Of a DNA stretch of 64,000 bases, positions 16,777 through 26,199 are shown one piece after another. Numbering within the stretch: the first letter of the stretch is position 1; each line of letters starts with the position of its first letter. A model generated the notes under the pieces. It searched no databases and was not told where the DNA came from. It saw only the letters and a program-made list of their open reading frames with translations. This DNA comes from SAR202 cluster bacterium bin127 (GTDB lineage: Bacteria > Chloroflexota > Dehalococcoidia > Lucifugimonadales > Lucifugimonadaceae): assembly GCA_002239045.1 (NCBI GenBank), contig MPNN01000002.1:310001-374000 (forward strand), read 5' to 3'. A program made the translations under genes and the position numbers.

Positions 16777-17985
16777 TCACTGTTTGCGGACGATGTATCG
16801 TTCGATGCCGACTTCGTCGATTGTGACACCGAGCCCGGGAAGGTCGGGTAATTGGAATACGCCGTCGGTGAGTTGCCAACCGGTGTTGGATGCGTCTTGG
16901 AGAAGGTTGGAGAGGCCGCCTTGGAACTCTTGAAGGAGTTCAGGTGAGGATACGGCGGCGCATTGCAGTGTTGCGGCTTGGAATACGGAGACGCCGTTGC
17001 CCATGTGGGGCGTAACGGGGATGTTGGTGGCGTATGCGAGGTCTCGCTGGCGGATGAAGTCGCTGATGCTAGTTCGGCCAATGTCTGGTTGGTAGACGTC
17101 AAAAACCGGTTCGGGGGTCAGCCAATCGTTGATTTGGTACGTTGTGCGGAAGTGTTCGCCGATTGCGATTGGCGAGCCGTCAGCTTGGTGGAGAGTGCGG
17201 TGCGCGGCGAGGTCTTCCGGTTGGAGTGGGCACTCGAAGAAGCGGAGGTTACGTTCGCCGAACTCGCGTTTGGCTTTGATGGCGTCTTCGAGGGTGCACA
17301 TCCAGAGCGTGTCGACCATCCATTGCTCGATGTCGGGTGCTCCGCGTGAGAGGGCATCGAGTTCTTGGAGTGCAGTTTGGATATCGCCGGATTGGAAGAT
17401 CTTTGCGCCACCGATGCCTTGGTCTGCGAGGGATTTTGCTTGGGTGATGCGTTCGTCTAGGGTAGCGCGTCGGAGGCCGGAAAGGTAGACGGGGATGTTG
17501 GTCCGCGGCTGGTTGTCGAGCAACGCAGCGACTGGTGCATGGTTACGTTTTCCCAAAGCGTCCCAGATGGCGATGTCAAGAGCGGCCAAAGCGTCCATCC
17601 AATAACCGGAGTTGACGCCACGCCCGCGTTGGGCGTCATATACGAAGTCCCAGAGCGCGGTTGGGTTGGCGAATTCGCGATTGACAACCATCTCGGAGAT
17701 TGCGGCGTCGAGAATTACGCAGACTATCTCGGGTGCGACGGGGGTATTGGATTCGCCCCAGCCAGTGTAAAGGTCAGCGAGTTCGACGCGCACGAGCGGC
17801 GTTTCGACCATGGTGGCGTAGACGGTCTGCCACCCGGACTTAAATTCGTACCTCGCCTGAGACGGTCTCGCTGAACGAGCTTCGTTTTGGCGGCGGTATT
17901 GTTCCCAATAGCCGGGGGTGTCGGGGAACGCGAGGTGCGCGGTGCGAATCTCGCGGATGGTGAATGAGAGGTCGTAGTCAGTCAT
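16777..17985 (-). CDS. Enolase superfamily protein (mandelate racemase/muconate lactonizing type)
   Basis: Probable sugar-acid dehydratase or racemase, acting by metal-assisted proton abstraction. The 402-residue protein has the N-terminal capping domain and the barrel with metal ligands in WMVDTLW, RFFECPL and IAIGEH. The VTPHMGNG segment carries the His general base typical of the mandelate racemase subgroup, and GGAKIF stands where a Lys base is usually found. Substrate unknown. Its start overlaps the stop of the DUF2520 gene by 4 nt, so the two are coupled. Confidence 0.88.
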   Translation of the reverse strand: MTDYDLSFTIREIRTAHLAFPDTPGYWEQYRRQNEARSARPSQARYEFKSGWQTVYATMVETPLVRVELADLYTGWGESNTPVAPEIVCVILDAAISEMVVNREFANPTALWDFVYDAQRGRGVNSGYWMDALAALDIAIWDALGKRNHAPVAALLDNQPRTNIPVYLSGLRRATLDERITQAKSLADQGIGGAKIFQSGDIQTALQELDALSRGAPDIEQWMVDTLWMCTLEDAIKAKREFGERNLRFFECPLQPEDLAAHRTLHQADGSPIAIGEHFRTTYQINDWLTPEPVFDVYQPDIGRTSISDFIRQRDLAYATNIPVTPHMGNGVSVFQAATLQCAAVSSPELLQEFQGGLSNLLQDASNTGWQLTDGVFQLPDLPGLGVTIDEVGIERYIVRKQ

Positions 17986-18866
17986 AGGGACTTCAGGTGT
18001 TCGGTGAGCGCGTGTTTGACGGCATTGATGGTATTGGTGTTCAGGTTGCCTTTTTCGTTGGCGATGTCGATTTGGGCGAGAGCGAGGGCGGCGTAGGCGC
18101 GGGAAGTGTCAGGATTGATCTGTGCGGTGGTTTGGAGATGTTGGCGTATCGTCGCAAGGTCTCCGCGGACGTACGGGCCGGATATGGCGTCTGGAAGTCC
18201 GTCTCGAGTGATGGCATCGATGGTTGATTGGAGCATCGGAGAGAGCATTTTGAGAGCTCGATTGCGTTCGATGCCGGCCGATTCCCAAAGTTCTGCGGAG
18301 ATTCCAATGAGGCCGGCGAGGAGTCCACATGCCAATACGGCGGATGCGTGGTAGGCGGCATGGGCGGTTTCGCCTTCGATTGCGAAGGTACGGCTTCGGT
18401 GAGTTCTGGCGAAATCTTGTAGCCATGAATGTAGGTCATCGTCTTGGCAGTCGATGGCGAATGAGATTTCCTCGAAAAGGTTTTGGGCACCATCAAACGG
18501 GAAGGTTTGGAGGGGATGGAATCCGGCGACGGATGCACCGGCACTTTTGGCGGTTTCGAGGACGTCAAGGGTTAGAACACCGGAGCAGTGGATGACCCAA
18601 TGGTTGGGGTTCCAATCAATGCTGTCGCAGACCTCTTTGATGGCAGAGTCGGTGGTTGTGATGAAGACGATTTTGGCATTATCGGGAATCCGAGTGTAAT
18701 CATCCACGACATCGGCGTTGGGAAACTCGTCGCGCAACCAATCTCGACGCTCCGCGCGTCTTGAGGAGATGACGATTTTCTGGTCGTGAGCGTGTAGCGT
18801 AGCGGCGAGAGACGAACCGAGTTTGCCGGCGCCGATAATTCCGATCTTGGAGTTTTCGCGTGCCAA
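17982..18866 (-). CDS. Rossmann-fold and DUF2520 domain protein
   Basis: NAD(P)-binding protein of 294 residues. N-terminal dinucleotide motif GIIGAGKLGSSLA, then an IHCSGVLTLDVL segment, the HPLQTFP motif, and an all-helical C-terminal DUF2520 domain (HAAYHASAVLACGLLAGL). The fold resembles ketopantoate/6-phosphogluconate-type reductases. No reaction is established for the family, to my knowledge. It is translationally coupled to the enolase-superfamily gene, which suggests a shared sugar-acid pathway. Confidence 0.85.
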   Translation of the reverse strand: MARENSKIGIIGAGKLGSSLAATLHAHDQKIVISSRRAERRDWLRDEFPNADVVDDYTRIPDNAKIVFITTTDSAIKEVCDSIDWNPNHWVIHCSGVLTLDVLETAKSAGASVAGFHPLQTFPFDGAQNLFEEISFAIDCQDDDLHSWLQDFARTHRSRTFAIEGETAHAAYHASAVLACGLLAGLIGISAELWESAGIERNRALKMLSPMLQSTIDAITRDGLPDAISGPYVRGDLATIRQHLQTTAQINPDTSRAYAALALAQIDIANEKGNLNTNTINAVKHALTEHLKSL

Positions 18867-19093
18867 TTATGGGCGTTCGGATTCGGGTGTCGGTGATGCC
18901 ACGGAGAGCGGTGTTTTCTGCGATAATGAATTGAATCACAGTATCGCATTAGATTTGGATCGCTTCAGGCATACTCGGTTCGATAGGCGTTCGAGGACGT
19001 CTTCAATTTTGGACGCGCGGGGCGAGTTGGAGCATGGGGACGGCAAGGGAGATAGTGTGCGAGCAGGTCACCAACAGAGGAGTCTCTGAAGAT

Positions 19094-20239
19094 ATGCAGT
19101 TACCCATCGGAATGCAAGCCCTCCCTCCGGCGTACGGTTACGACGATGTAGCGATCGTGCCTGGAGACGAGACGGTTAACCCGGACATGACGGATGTGTC
19201 GACGAGTTTCGACGGTTTTGGTATCGATATTCCGTTCATGGCGTCGGCGATGGATAGCGTGGTGGACACAAAGTTTGCGGTGAAGATGTCGGATGTCGGT
19301 GGTGTTGCGGTGATGAACATGGATGGCCTGCATACGCGTTACGAGGACACAGATGAGATATACGCAGATATTGCGGCGGTTGCGCGTGACGAGGCTACGG
19401 AGTTGTTGCAGAAGGTCTATTCGAAACCGATAGACCCTCGGTTGGTGGGTCAGCGAGTTGTTGAGGTCAAAGAAGGTGGCGGAAAGGCGGCGGTGTCGTT
19501 TGTGCCCCAGACGGCGAAGCGCCATGCACCGTTGGCGGCAGATGCCGGAGCGGACATGGTGGTGGTGCAGGGGACGGTTATCACGAAACGGCATCGATCG
19601 AAGAACAGCCCGGTAGGATTGCGACTGGCAGAATTGGTGGCGGATGTTGGAGTGCCGGTGGTGGTCGGGAATACGGTGACTTATTCGGTGACTAAGGAGT
19701 TGGCTGAAGAGGGAGTGCATGGGATCTTGGTTGGGGTTGGTCCGGGTTCGGCGTGTACGAGCCGGGAGGTGTTGGGGATCGGTGTGCCGCAGGTGTCAGC
19801 GACGATGGAATGTGTTGCGGCGCGGGACGCGTATTTCAAGGAGACGGGGCGGTATGTTTCGATCGTTACGGATGGAGGGATTCGGACCGGAGGCGACGTT
19901 TGCAAATCGGTGGCGTGTGGTGCCGACGCGGTAATGATTGGGAGTCCTTTCGCCAAGACGGAAGAGGCGCCGGCAAGCGGTATGCACTGGGGTATGGCGA
20001 CTTGGCACGATTCACTTCCGCGGGGTACGCGCATCGATCTGGGCGTCCAGTATTCGCTTCAGGATCTGTTGTTCGGGCCGTCGTCGACATCGGACGGAAC
20101 GTTGAATTTGGTGGGAGCCTTGCAGGTTTGCATGGGATACGTAGGGGCGGAAACGATTCGGGAGATGCACGGGGCACGGATGGTGTATGCGCCGGCGATT
20201 AAGACGGAAGGCAAGATCTACCAGATGGCCGGGGCGTAG
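19094..20239 (+). CDS. guaB3: GuaB3 family IMP dehydrogenase-related protein
   Basis: IMPDH/GMP-reductase family barrel. It has the substrate/Cys loop GVGPGSACTSRE (active-site Cys), the phosphate-binding VTDGGIRTGGD and GADAVMIGSPFAKTEEAP. No CBS pair interrupts the barrel, and the length (381 residues) fits GuaB3 rather than canonical GuaB. GuaB3 proteins of cyanobacteria have IMPDH activity, so a role in guanine nucleotide synthesis is likely. I chose the ATG at 19094 because it follows GAGGAG and starts at the conserved N-terminus (MQLPIGMQALPPAYGYDDVA); an ATG at 19034 is possible. It is divergent from the DUF2520 gene. Confidence 0.88.
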   Translation: MQLPIGMQALPPAYGYDDVAIVPGDETVNPDMTDVSTSFDGFGIDIPFMASAMDSVVDTKFAVKMSDVGGVAVMNMDGLHTRYEDTDEIYADIAAVARDEATELLQKVYSKPIDPRLVGQRVVEVKEGGGKAAVSFVPQTAKRHAPLAADAGADMVVVQGTVITKRHRSKNSPVGLRLAELVADVGVPVVVGNTVTYSVTKELAEEGVHGILVGVGPGSACTSREVLGIGVPQVSATMECVAARDAYFKETGRYVSIVTDGGIRTGGDVCKSVACGADAVMIGSPFAKTEEAPASGMHWGMATWHDSLPRGTRIDLGVQYSLQDLLFGPSSTSDGTLNLVGALQVCMGYVGAETIREMHGARMVYAPAIKTEGKIYQMAGA

Positions 20240-20290
20240 TCTGCGCGTTTTGCGGATATCGGATCGTATCAGCTCGGGGCATATATTGCG

Positions 20291-21511
20291 ATGGAATTGC
20301 CGGACGTAGATTCGTTGCCGACGCCGTTGGACGGCATCAAGGTACTGGACTGTTCGCAGATTTTGGCGGGTCCGTACTGTTCGATGCTGTTGGCGGACAT
20401 GGGTGCGGACGTGGTGAAGATCGAGAAGCCTAGTGGCGGTGATGACACGCGACGGATGGGACCGCCATTCTTAGAAGGGGAATCGGCTGCGTTCCTAGCG
20501 ATGAACCGGAACAAACGCAGTGTGGTTTTGGACTTCAAGAACGCAGATGGCGTTGCGGCGATGCGTCGGATGTTGGCCGATGCTGATGTGATTATCGAGA
20601 ACTATCGCGCCGGGGTGATGGGCCGATTGGGTCTGGATTACGACGCGGTGCGGGAGTTGAATCCGGGTATCATCTACTGCTCGATATCTGGATTTGGTCG
20701 GACGGGACCGTATGCGGAGCGTGCGGGTTTTGATCTGATCGCGCAGGGCATGAGCGGGGTGATGAGTTTCACGGGGATTCCGGGATCGCCTCCGGTAAAG
20801 GTTGGCGTACCGATGGCGGACCTGAATGCGGGTCTGTACTCGGCGTACGGGATACTGTCGGCGTACATCCACAAGTTGAAGTCGGGCGAGGGGCAGTATT
20901 TGGAAGTCAGCATCATGGAGGCCGCCTTGGCGTATACGGTGTGGGAGTCGGCGAGCTATTTTGCCACTGGCAATGTTCCGCCGCCGTTGGGATCTGCACA
21001 TCGGTTGTCGGCACCGTACCAGGCGTTGCGCACGGCGGACGGGCACATCACGATCGGCGCTCCAAATCAATCGAATTGGGAGCGACTGTGTAAAGCGATG
21101 GGGCGAGAGGATCTGTTGGATGATGAGCGGTATGCGGACAATGCGGGTCGGTTGTTGAATCGGGAGTCTTTGGAGCGGGATTTGGAGGAGACATTCGGGA
21201 AGCGGTCGACGAGGGAGTGGTGTGAAGTTTTGGACGCGTCGGGCGTGCCGGCGGGGCCGATTTACGACATGGAGCAGGTATGGGCGGATGAGCAGGTTCA
21301 GGCGCGCGGGATGGATGTGACTTTGGAGCATCCGAAGGTCGGATCAATCCGGAATATCGGTTTGGCGGCGAAGTTGTATGGGTCGCCGGGACGAATACAC
21401 AGTCCGGCGCCGTTGATGGGTCAGCACACGCGCGAGGTGCTAGCGGAGTCGGGGTTCAACGAAACGGAGATTGAGGGATTGATCGCTTCGGGAGCGGCTC
21501 AAGCGGGATAA
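20291..21511 (+). CDS. CaiB/BaiF family (class III) CoA-transferase
   Basis: Moves CoA between carboxylic acids through a mixed anhydride on an Asp. The 406-residue protein shows the N-terminal LDGIKVLDCSQILAGPYCSMLLADMGADVVKIE, the catalytic Asp at D177 (VGVPMADLNAG), the helper loop SISGFGRTGPYA, and a C-terminal GPIYDMEQVWADEQ. Formyl-CoA transferase, carnitine-CoA transferase and AMACR are relatives; the substrate is open. Lies 51 bp after guaB3. Confidence 0.92.
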   Translation: MELPDVDSLPTPLDGIKVLDCSQILAGPYCSMLLADMGADVVKIEKPSGGDDTRRMGPPFLEGESAAFLAMNRNKRSVVLDFKNADGVAAMRRMLADADVIIENYRAGVMGRLGLDYDAVRELNPGIIYCSISGFGRTGPYAERAGFDLIAQGMSGVMSFTGIPGSPPVKVGVPMADLNAGLYSAYGILSAYIHKLKSGEGQYLEVSIMEAALAYTVWESASYFATGNVPPPLGSAHRLSAPYQALRTADGHITIGAPNQSNWERLCKAMGREDLLDDERYADNAGRLLNRESLERDLEETFGKRSTREWCEVLDASGVPAGPIYDMEQVWADEQVQARGMDVTLEHPKVGSIRNIGLAAKLYGSPGRIHSPAPLMGQHTREVLAESGFNETEIEGLIASGAAQAG

Positions 21512-21514
21512 TCT

Positions 21515-21531
21515 CCGAGTCGCTTACTCGG
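21515..21531. terminator. Small hairpin between convergent CoA-transferase and copCD genes
   Basis: CCGAGT-CGCTT-ACTCGG, a 6-bp stem with a 5-nt loop in the 12-bp space between two convergent stop codons and partly inside the copCD gene end. A weak bidirectional stop is possible. No U-run. Confidence 0.35.
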
Positions 21532-23839
21532 ATATCGTGCGGATGTAGTTGACGAGGTGCCAGATTTGGTCGGGGGTCAGGTTGTCGCGTTGGCCGACCA
21601 TGGGGGTGCCTGCGATGCCGTCGGAAATGAAGTTGTAGAGTTCGGTGTCGGAGTGGAGGGGGACGTGGACTGCTAAGTCGGCTGGCGGCGGGTTTAGGAG
21701 CAGGCCGGCTGGACCATCGCCTTTGCCGGTGTCGCCGTGACAGGTTGCGCAGGTGGTGGTGTACGAAACTTCGCCGGTTTGAATCGATTCTTGGTTCAGT
21801 GGGAATGGGTTGCCTTGGCTTTCGGATGGAATCCCTAACCCGGTAGTGAAGGCGTTGAGGATGGCGAAGATGCCGATGGTGATTGCGATTGCGGAGATGC
21901 TGTAGTGGGGACGAATGTTGAGCGTTACGGGTTTTGCAATTACCACTGTGGCGACAAGATAAGCGAGACCGGCGATGGCGATGAGGACGCCGAAAGCGAC
22001 CATGGCCGATTTGACGGAAGGCCGAATGAGGTCCGACGCGAACGCAGTTGATGTGGCTGAGAAGCGGGTGGAGATGTGGGAATCGAAGGAGTCGGATCTG
22101 ACGACGGTGACGTCGAGCTGATATGCGCCCGCAATGCCGATGGTGATGTCGTCGAGCTGCCAGTGTCCGAGCGATCGTTCGATGAGCGGAGTGAAGTACT
22201 CGCCGAATTCGTCGTCGAGGTATTTGATGCGAGCGCGCACCTCGGTTGCGAAGAGGAAGGCTGAACCGTCGTCGTCGGTGATGTCGACCGTCAGGGTGTT
22301 AGCGCCCGTGTTTCCGGGATCTAGTTTTGCTGCGATAGTTGCGCCCGAGATGGTTTCGGAGTGCCTGACGTCGTGGGCGACGCCGATGCCTTGTCGTTCG
22401 GCGTATTGCCTCGCAGGTTCGAGGCTCGCGAGGCCCGCTGTTGCGAGGAGGACTACGAAGGCAACTCCGAGTTCGAGCGCGATGAAGCGACGAAACGATG
22501 TCGTGGATGCCTTGTCGGCAGTCGAGAATTTTGCGACGGATCGGTTGTTGCGAATCGCCAATGCGATTAACACGACTAGGAGCAAGATCTTGGCGCCAAG
22601 TACGCGGCCGTACGGGGTGTTGAGCGCCTCGGGTATCGTGACCTGCATGAGGGATGAAACGATGCCCGATGTGACCAAGATTGTGACAGCGAAGATTGCC
22701 CACGGCGCGAAACGGGCAGCGAACTCGAGATGTACCGAGGTTGAACGCAGGTCGGGTACACGAGCTGTGATAACGGATGCCATGAGGAGATATGCGATCC
22801 CGCCGATCCAGATAGTTGCTGCGACCACGTGGACAATATCTGTGCCGATGGCAAACCATCTAATGTCGTTGGGAGTCGCGGCGTTGTGACTGGTGAGAGC
22901 GATTAGCAGGATGAATATCCCACCTAGCGCGATTGCGCCGATGCCCATCGGAGTCTCCGTAATCAGAGACATTTCTTCTAGGTCTTCGACCTTCTGTGTA
23001 TACGGATCATCTCTTCTGAGTTGAATCGCCGCGAATAGTGCCAATCCCGCTAGGACGGCGGCAGTGATACGCCACGACCAGTACCGTCCCCAGTCGCTTT
23101 CAGTAGCTACGTCGACTATTTGACCGGGGCCGATGGCGTGAATTGGTACATCGAATGCGATCGCGGTTTGGAGCGCCAACTGTGCGAGTTGTGCGAGTAC
23201 TACGACAACCACAGATGCGATGGCGATGAATCCGAAACTGATGGTCGCGATTTGCGTGAACAGCAGGGTTGATCTATCGTCTGCGGAGCGCGCTACGCGA
23301 GTGGCGATGACGAGATCAAATAGCAGGCCGCCGGCGAATGTGGCTATGCCGACGTAGATGAACCAGCGGACGATCGGGTCCAAGGGAGATTGAATCAGGG
23401 GTTGTTCCGCGATGTCGACCTGTGTTCCAGCGCCAATCGGTTCGCCGACTGCGAAGAGGAATGAACCTGCGACTTTGTGACCATCGACCGTAGAGACGTT
23501 GCGCCATACGACGGTGTACGTGCCGTTTTCGAGAGGACCGACGGGAACCCACATAGCGGTGGGTTCGGTGGGATCGAACTCGGTGTCGCCGGCGGTTACG
23601 GTTGCGCCGGAGGTGGCCAAGACCAAAATCGAACTGAACGCGGGTTCTATCGGTTCCGTGAACCAAATGATCACGCGTTCCGGCGCGACTTCAAGTTCCT
23701 CGGATGGTCTGGGCGATGCTTCGAGGAGGTTGGCGTGTGCGGACGCGGACTGGTTAATGAATATGGTTGCGAAGCAGGCGATGAACGCAAAAATGACGAT
23801 CAGCTTGAGGACCTTGCGCCTCCGAGGGGTCGTTGGCAA
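21524..23839 (-). CDS. CopC-CopD-cytochrome c fusion protein
   Basis: Membrane protein with three copper/haem modules in 771 residues. A signal peptide (1-34) is followed by a mature N-terminal His35 (SASA|HANLLEASPRPSE) and a CopC domain to about 131, with the second conserved His in DGHKVAGSFLF. A CopD-type membrane domain with about eight helices (about 155-480) follows, then an extracellular beta domain with two more helices, and a C-terminal cytochrome c domain with CATCH (697-701) and likely axial Met747 (GTPM). CopC binds Cu(II) outside and CopD passes it across the membrane; the haem domain may reduce it or receive electrons (inference). A small membrane protein and a Met/His-rich protein are encoded just upstream. 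Confidence 0.9.
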   Translation of the reverse strand: MPTTPRRRKVLKLIVIFAFIACFATIFINQSASAHANLLEASPRPSEELEVAPERVIIWFTEPIEPAFSSILVLATSGATVTAGDTEFDPTEPTAMWVPVGPLENGTYTVVWRNVSTVDGHKVAGSFLFAVGEPIGAGTQVDIAEQPLIQSPLDPIVRWFIYVGIATFAGGLLFDLVIATRVARSADDRSTLLFTQIATISFGFIAIASVVVVVLAQLAQLALQTAIAFDVPIHAIGPGQIVDVATESDWGRYWSWRITAAVLAGLALFAAIQLRRDDPYTQKVEDLEEMSLITETPMGIGAIALGGIFILLIALTSHNAATPNDIRWFAIGTDIVHVVAATIWIGGIAYLLMASVITARVPDLRSTSVHLEFAARFAPWAIFAVTILVTSGIVSSLMQVTIPEALNTPYGRVLGAKILLLVVLIALAIRNNRSVAKFSTADKASTTSFRRFIALELGVAFVVLLATAGLASLEPARQYAERQGIGVAHDVRHSETISGATIAAKLDPGNTGANTLTVDITDDDGSAFLFATEVRARIKYLDDEFGEYFTPLIERSLGHWQLDDITIGIAGAYQLDVTVVRSDSFDSHISTRFSATSTAFASDLIRPSVKSAMVAFGVLIAIAGLAYLVATVVIAKPVTLNIRPHYSISAIAITIGIFAILNAFTTGLGIPSESQGNPFPLNQESIQTGEVSYTTTCATCHGDTGKGDGPAGLLLNPPPADLAVHVPLHSDTELYNFISDGIAGTPMVGQRDNLTPDQIWHLVNYIRTISE

Positions 23840-23842
23840 GGG

Positions 23843-24037
23843 TCATTCCTCGTCGTTAGCGCTCTCGGACCGGAGTTGACGCCGTCGCCGCCGTCGGCGC
23901 TCCTGCTGCGCTTTGCGTCGTTTGTTGCCACTGGACCATGCCAAGAAACTCATGAGAATGACGAACGAGATGATGGCGACAACGGTCCCGATTTCATCCC
24001 AATATCCGACGGCACCGTGAAGCAGGATTTTAGTCAT
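23843..24037 (-). CDS. Small single-helix membrane protein with poly-Arg tail
   Basis: 64 residues from the ATG at 24037: a short outside segment, one membrane helix (IGTVVAIISFVILMSFLAW), and a strongly basic cytoplasmic tail containing RRRRRRR followed by an acidic end. An upstream start at 24085 would overlap the previous gene. I do not recognise the family. It is set tightly between the Met/His-rich protein and the CopC-CopD fusion, 3 bp from the latter, so it is probably part of the same operon and may be a CcoQ/CcoS-like small accessory. Confidence 0.6.
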   Translation of the reverse strand: MTKILLHGAVGYWDEIGTVVAIISFVILMSFLAWSSGNKRRKAQQERRRRRRRQLRSESANDEE

Positions 24038-24065
24038 GTGGTCAGTCCCGCAGGTGCGGTAGGTG

Positions 24066-25190
24066 TCAGTTGCGTCTTCTGGCAACGGTTATGGCGAACG
24101 CGCTAGTGCCAGTCGCAACGATTCCGATCAGAATCCCTATGATCCCAATGATGATTCCGGTATTTGCCGTCGATGCGGTGGCTTCTAGGTCTGTTTCAAC
24201 CTGTTGAACCGCGTCGATTGCGCCTTTGGTCGCGTTCTGGATCTCTCGATTGCTTTCCAAGACGACCGGGAATTGGATCGCGTCGGATGCGACGACGGTG
24301 TCAAAGGTGTTAGGCCCAGAGTAGAACGTTTCGTCGATGGCGTTACCTTCAATCGACCCAAAGAATCTCATGCTGTAATCGCCCGGCGCGGTGGGGACAA
24401 ATTCAGCTACATAGTGGCCCGGGTCGGCGAACATCTCCGTCAGTGACATCTCGCGTGCGGCATCGGTTGGAAGATGGTAGACCTCGACCTTTAGGGTAGA
24501 TGCGAGGCCTGTGACTCGATTTCTTGTAGTAACGGTTTCAGCGGTTACGGATGGCGTTTCGTCGCTCATCATCGTCGTCATCTCGGTGGTCATCGACGAC
24601 AAAGGGCCGCTCATGACAACAGCGTTTTGGTTTTCATGGTTCATCCAAACAACGTTGTCGCCGATGTTCGCTTCGAGCCTAACAGGCATTAGATGATCGT
24701 CCATGATCATCACGGACCGGTCTTCGCCTTGATGCGACGCGTCCGAGGAGACGACGATGATGCCCTCTTGGTCACCGGGGTGGACATGGTAGGGGATTTC
24801 GACGCCGCTCAGTTCTTCAGTGACTTCGAATTCGAAGTTTTCCATCATGCCGAATTGCGGGGAAGTGAATACTGCGCCATGCGTGATCACGTCGACGGCA
24901 TCCGTCTCCATCATCGAGGTCATCTCGTGGTCACCATCTTCGGTTTCCATGCGATGTGTTTCCATCGCATCCTCGGTTGACGTTTTGGTGACGACCAAGG
25001 AGACGCCGTTGAGTTGTCCTTCGTACGCAGGTTCACGCAGGAAACCTACGACTAAGTTGTAATCGCCTACGTCACGCCCCTCATGCGCGGCTACCGGAGT
25101 TGCCAGCGTTCCGGCGAGGATGCCAACGACTACGGCAATGATGATGGACCCGGTTCGAATCGTTGAGAGTGTTGTACTGTTTCGGAGCAT
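24066..25190 (-). CDS. Met/His-rich secreted membrane-anchored protein, cupredoxin-like
   Basis: 374 residues from the ATG at 25190, a better start than the in-frame TTG at 25283 because it places the signal peptide (TGSIIIAVVVGILAGTLATPVAA|HE) at the N-terminus. The mature N-terminus HEGRDVGDYNLVVGFLREPAYEGQLNGVSL resembles YcnI/CopC-associated domains. A Met/His cluster follows (THRMETEDGDHEMTSMMET), a cupredoxin-like strand set (NIGDNVVWMNHENQNAVVMSG), and a C-terminal membrane helix. Its many Met/His/Asp residues fit copper handling outside the cell. No named family can be assigned securely. Confidence 0.65.
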   Translation of the reverse strand: MLRNSTTLSTIRTGSIIIAVVVGILAGTLATPVAAHEGRDVGDYNLVVGFLREPAYEGQLNGVSLVVTKTSTEDAMETHRMETEDGDHEMTSMMETDAVDVITHGAVFTSPQFGMMENFEFEVTEELSGVEIPYHVHPGDQEGIIVVSSDASHQGEDRSVMIMDDHLMPVRLEANIGDNVVWMNHENQNAVVMSGPLSSMTTEMTTMMSDETPSVTAETVTTRNRVTGLASTLKVEVYHLPTDAAREMSLTEMFADPGHYVAEFVPTAPGDYSMRFFGSIEGNAIDETFYSGPNTFDTVVASDAIQFPVVLESNREIQNATKGAIDAVQQVETDLEATASTANTGIIIGIIGILIGIVATGTSAFAITVARRRN

Positions 25191-25312
25191 TGGCGATCTT
25201 GGCTGGATGGTGCTCAAGGCGCAACGATAAATACGAACATTAATCGGGCGCGGATCAGCGAAGCGCCGAGATCTGATCGACAACCGAGACGATCGCGAAT
25301 GTGCAACGGAGA

Positions 25313-26107
25313 TTAAGCCCTGGCGAAATCTGGGCGGTACGCGGTTTGCAGCGTGCGGAGGTCGAAGCCTTCGGGTTGCTCACCGACAGCGAAGTCGTAC
25401 AGCGCTGCTTTGAAGACGCCTTCTAATGCCTGCACAGTAGCGAACGCAAGTCCGACGAGCAATATCCCGACGATGATCCCGACCACCGGCACAATCAAGA
25501 AGAGCAGTATCGCTGGAATGGCTGCGGCTACGATCGCCAAGATGTAGACGATGAAGAAGCCGAAGGAGGCGGTGATTTGGCGGCCCCAAGTCTGTCGGAT
25601 AATGCTTGCGGACCTTTTGATTGAGGAAATGGGGCCTGCGTTTTCCGAAACCATCACGGGGATCACGAAGAAGGTCATGAATTCCCAAACGCCTTCGATC
25701 ATGCTGTAAATCATCTGAACGAGGAAGTTGTCGGTCTGGGACCTGAGAACTCGGAACAGGGTTCCGACGATGGCGGAGATTACGGACCAGAGGAAGATGT
25801 GATGGATGTGTTTTGCGGCGTGGTTCAAGCCGGACATGACGTTAGGGTCGCCGCCTCGAAGCCTTTCGAGCGCGGCGGAGATTAGTGCGGCGTTGAAAAA
25901 AGTGGTTATGAAGTATGCAATGAGGATCATTACCAAGAAACCGATCAAGTTTCCGGTGTCAGCCACGCCAACCGCCAAACCCGCGAATCCGAGGATGAGT
26001 AAACCGATTCCGGATAGAACGGGGAAGAGGATGAGTTCGCGGTCCATCATAAGGACGTTCCAACTCATCTTCATCAATTCGAAAGTGTGTCCGATAGTCG
26101 CAAACAT
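25313..26107 (-). CDS. Polytopic membrane protein (DUF6159-like)
   Basis: 264 residues with about six membrane helices and an amphipathic N-terminus (ATIGHTFELMKMSWNVLMMDRELILFP). A central SENAGPISSIKRSASIIRQTWGRQ segment and the C-terminal FAVGEQPEGFD recur in bacterial DUF6159-type proteins of unknown function. It lies 122 bp upstream of the Met/His-rich gene on the same strand. Function unknown. Confidence 0.7.
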   Translation of the reverse strand: MFATIGHTFELMKMSWNVLMMDRELILFPVLSGIGLLILGFAGLAVGVADTGNLIGFLVMILIAYFITTFFNAALISAALERLRGGDPNVMSGLNHAAKHIHHIFLWSVISAIVGTLFRVLRSQTDNFLVQMIYSMIEGVWEFMTFFVIPVMVSENAGPISSIKRSASIIRQTWGRQITASFGFFIVYILAIVAAAIPAILLFLIVPVVGIIVGILLVGLAFATVQALEGVFKAALYDFAVGEQPEGFDLRTLQTAYRPDFARA

Positions 26108-26199
26108 TAGGTAGGTCCACTCCTAATCGCCCAGTTGGAATCGAGGACGATATTCATTGAGAATGGTACTACACACTTGAGAATCGACTGGACGATGGA

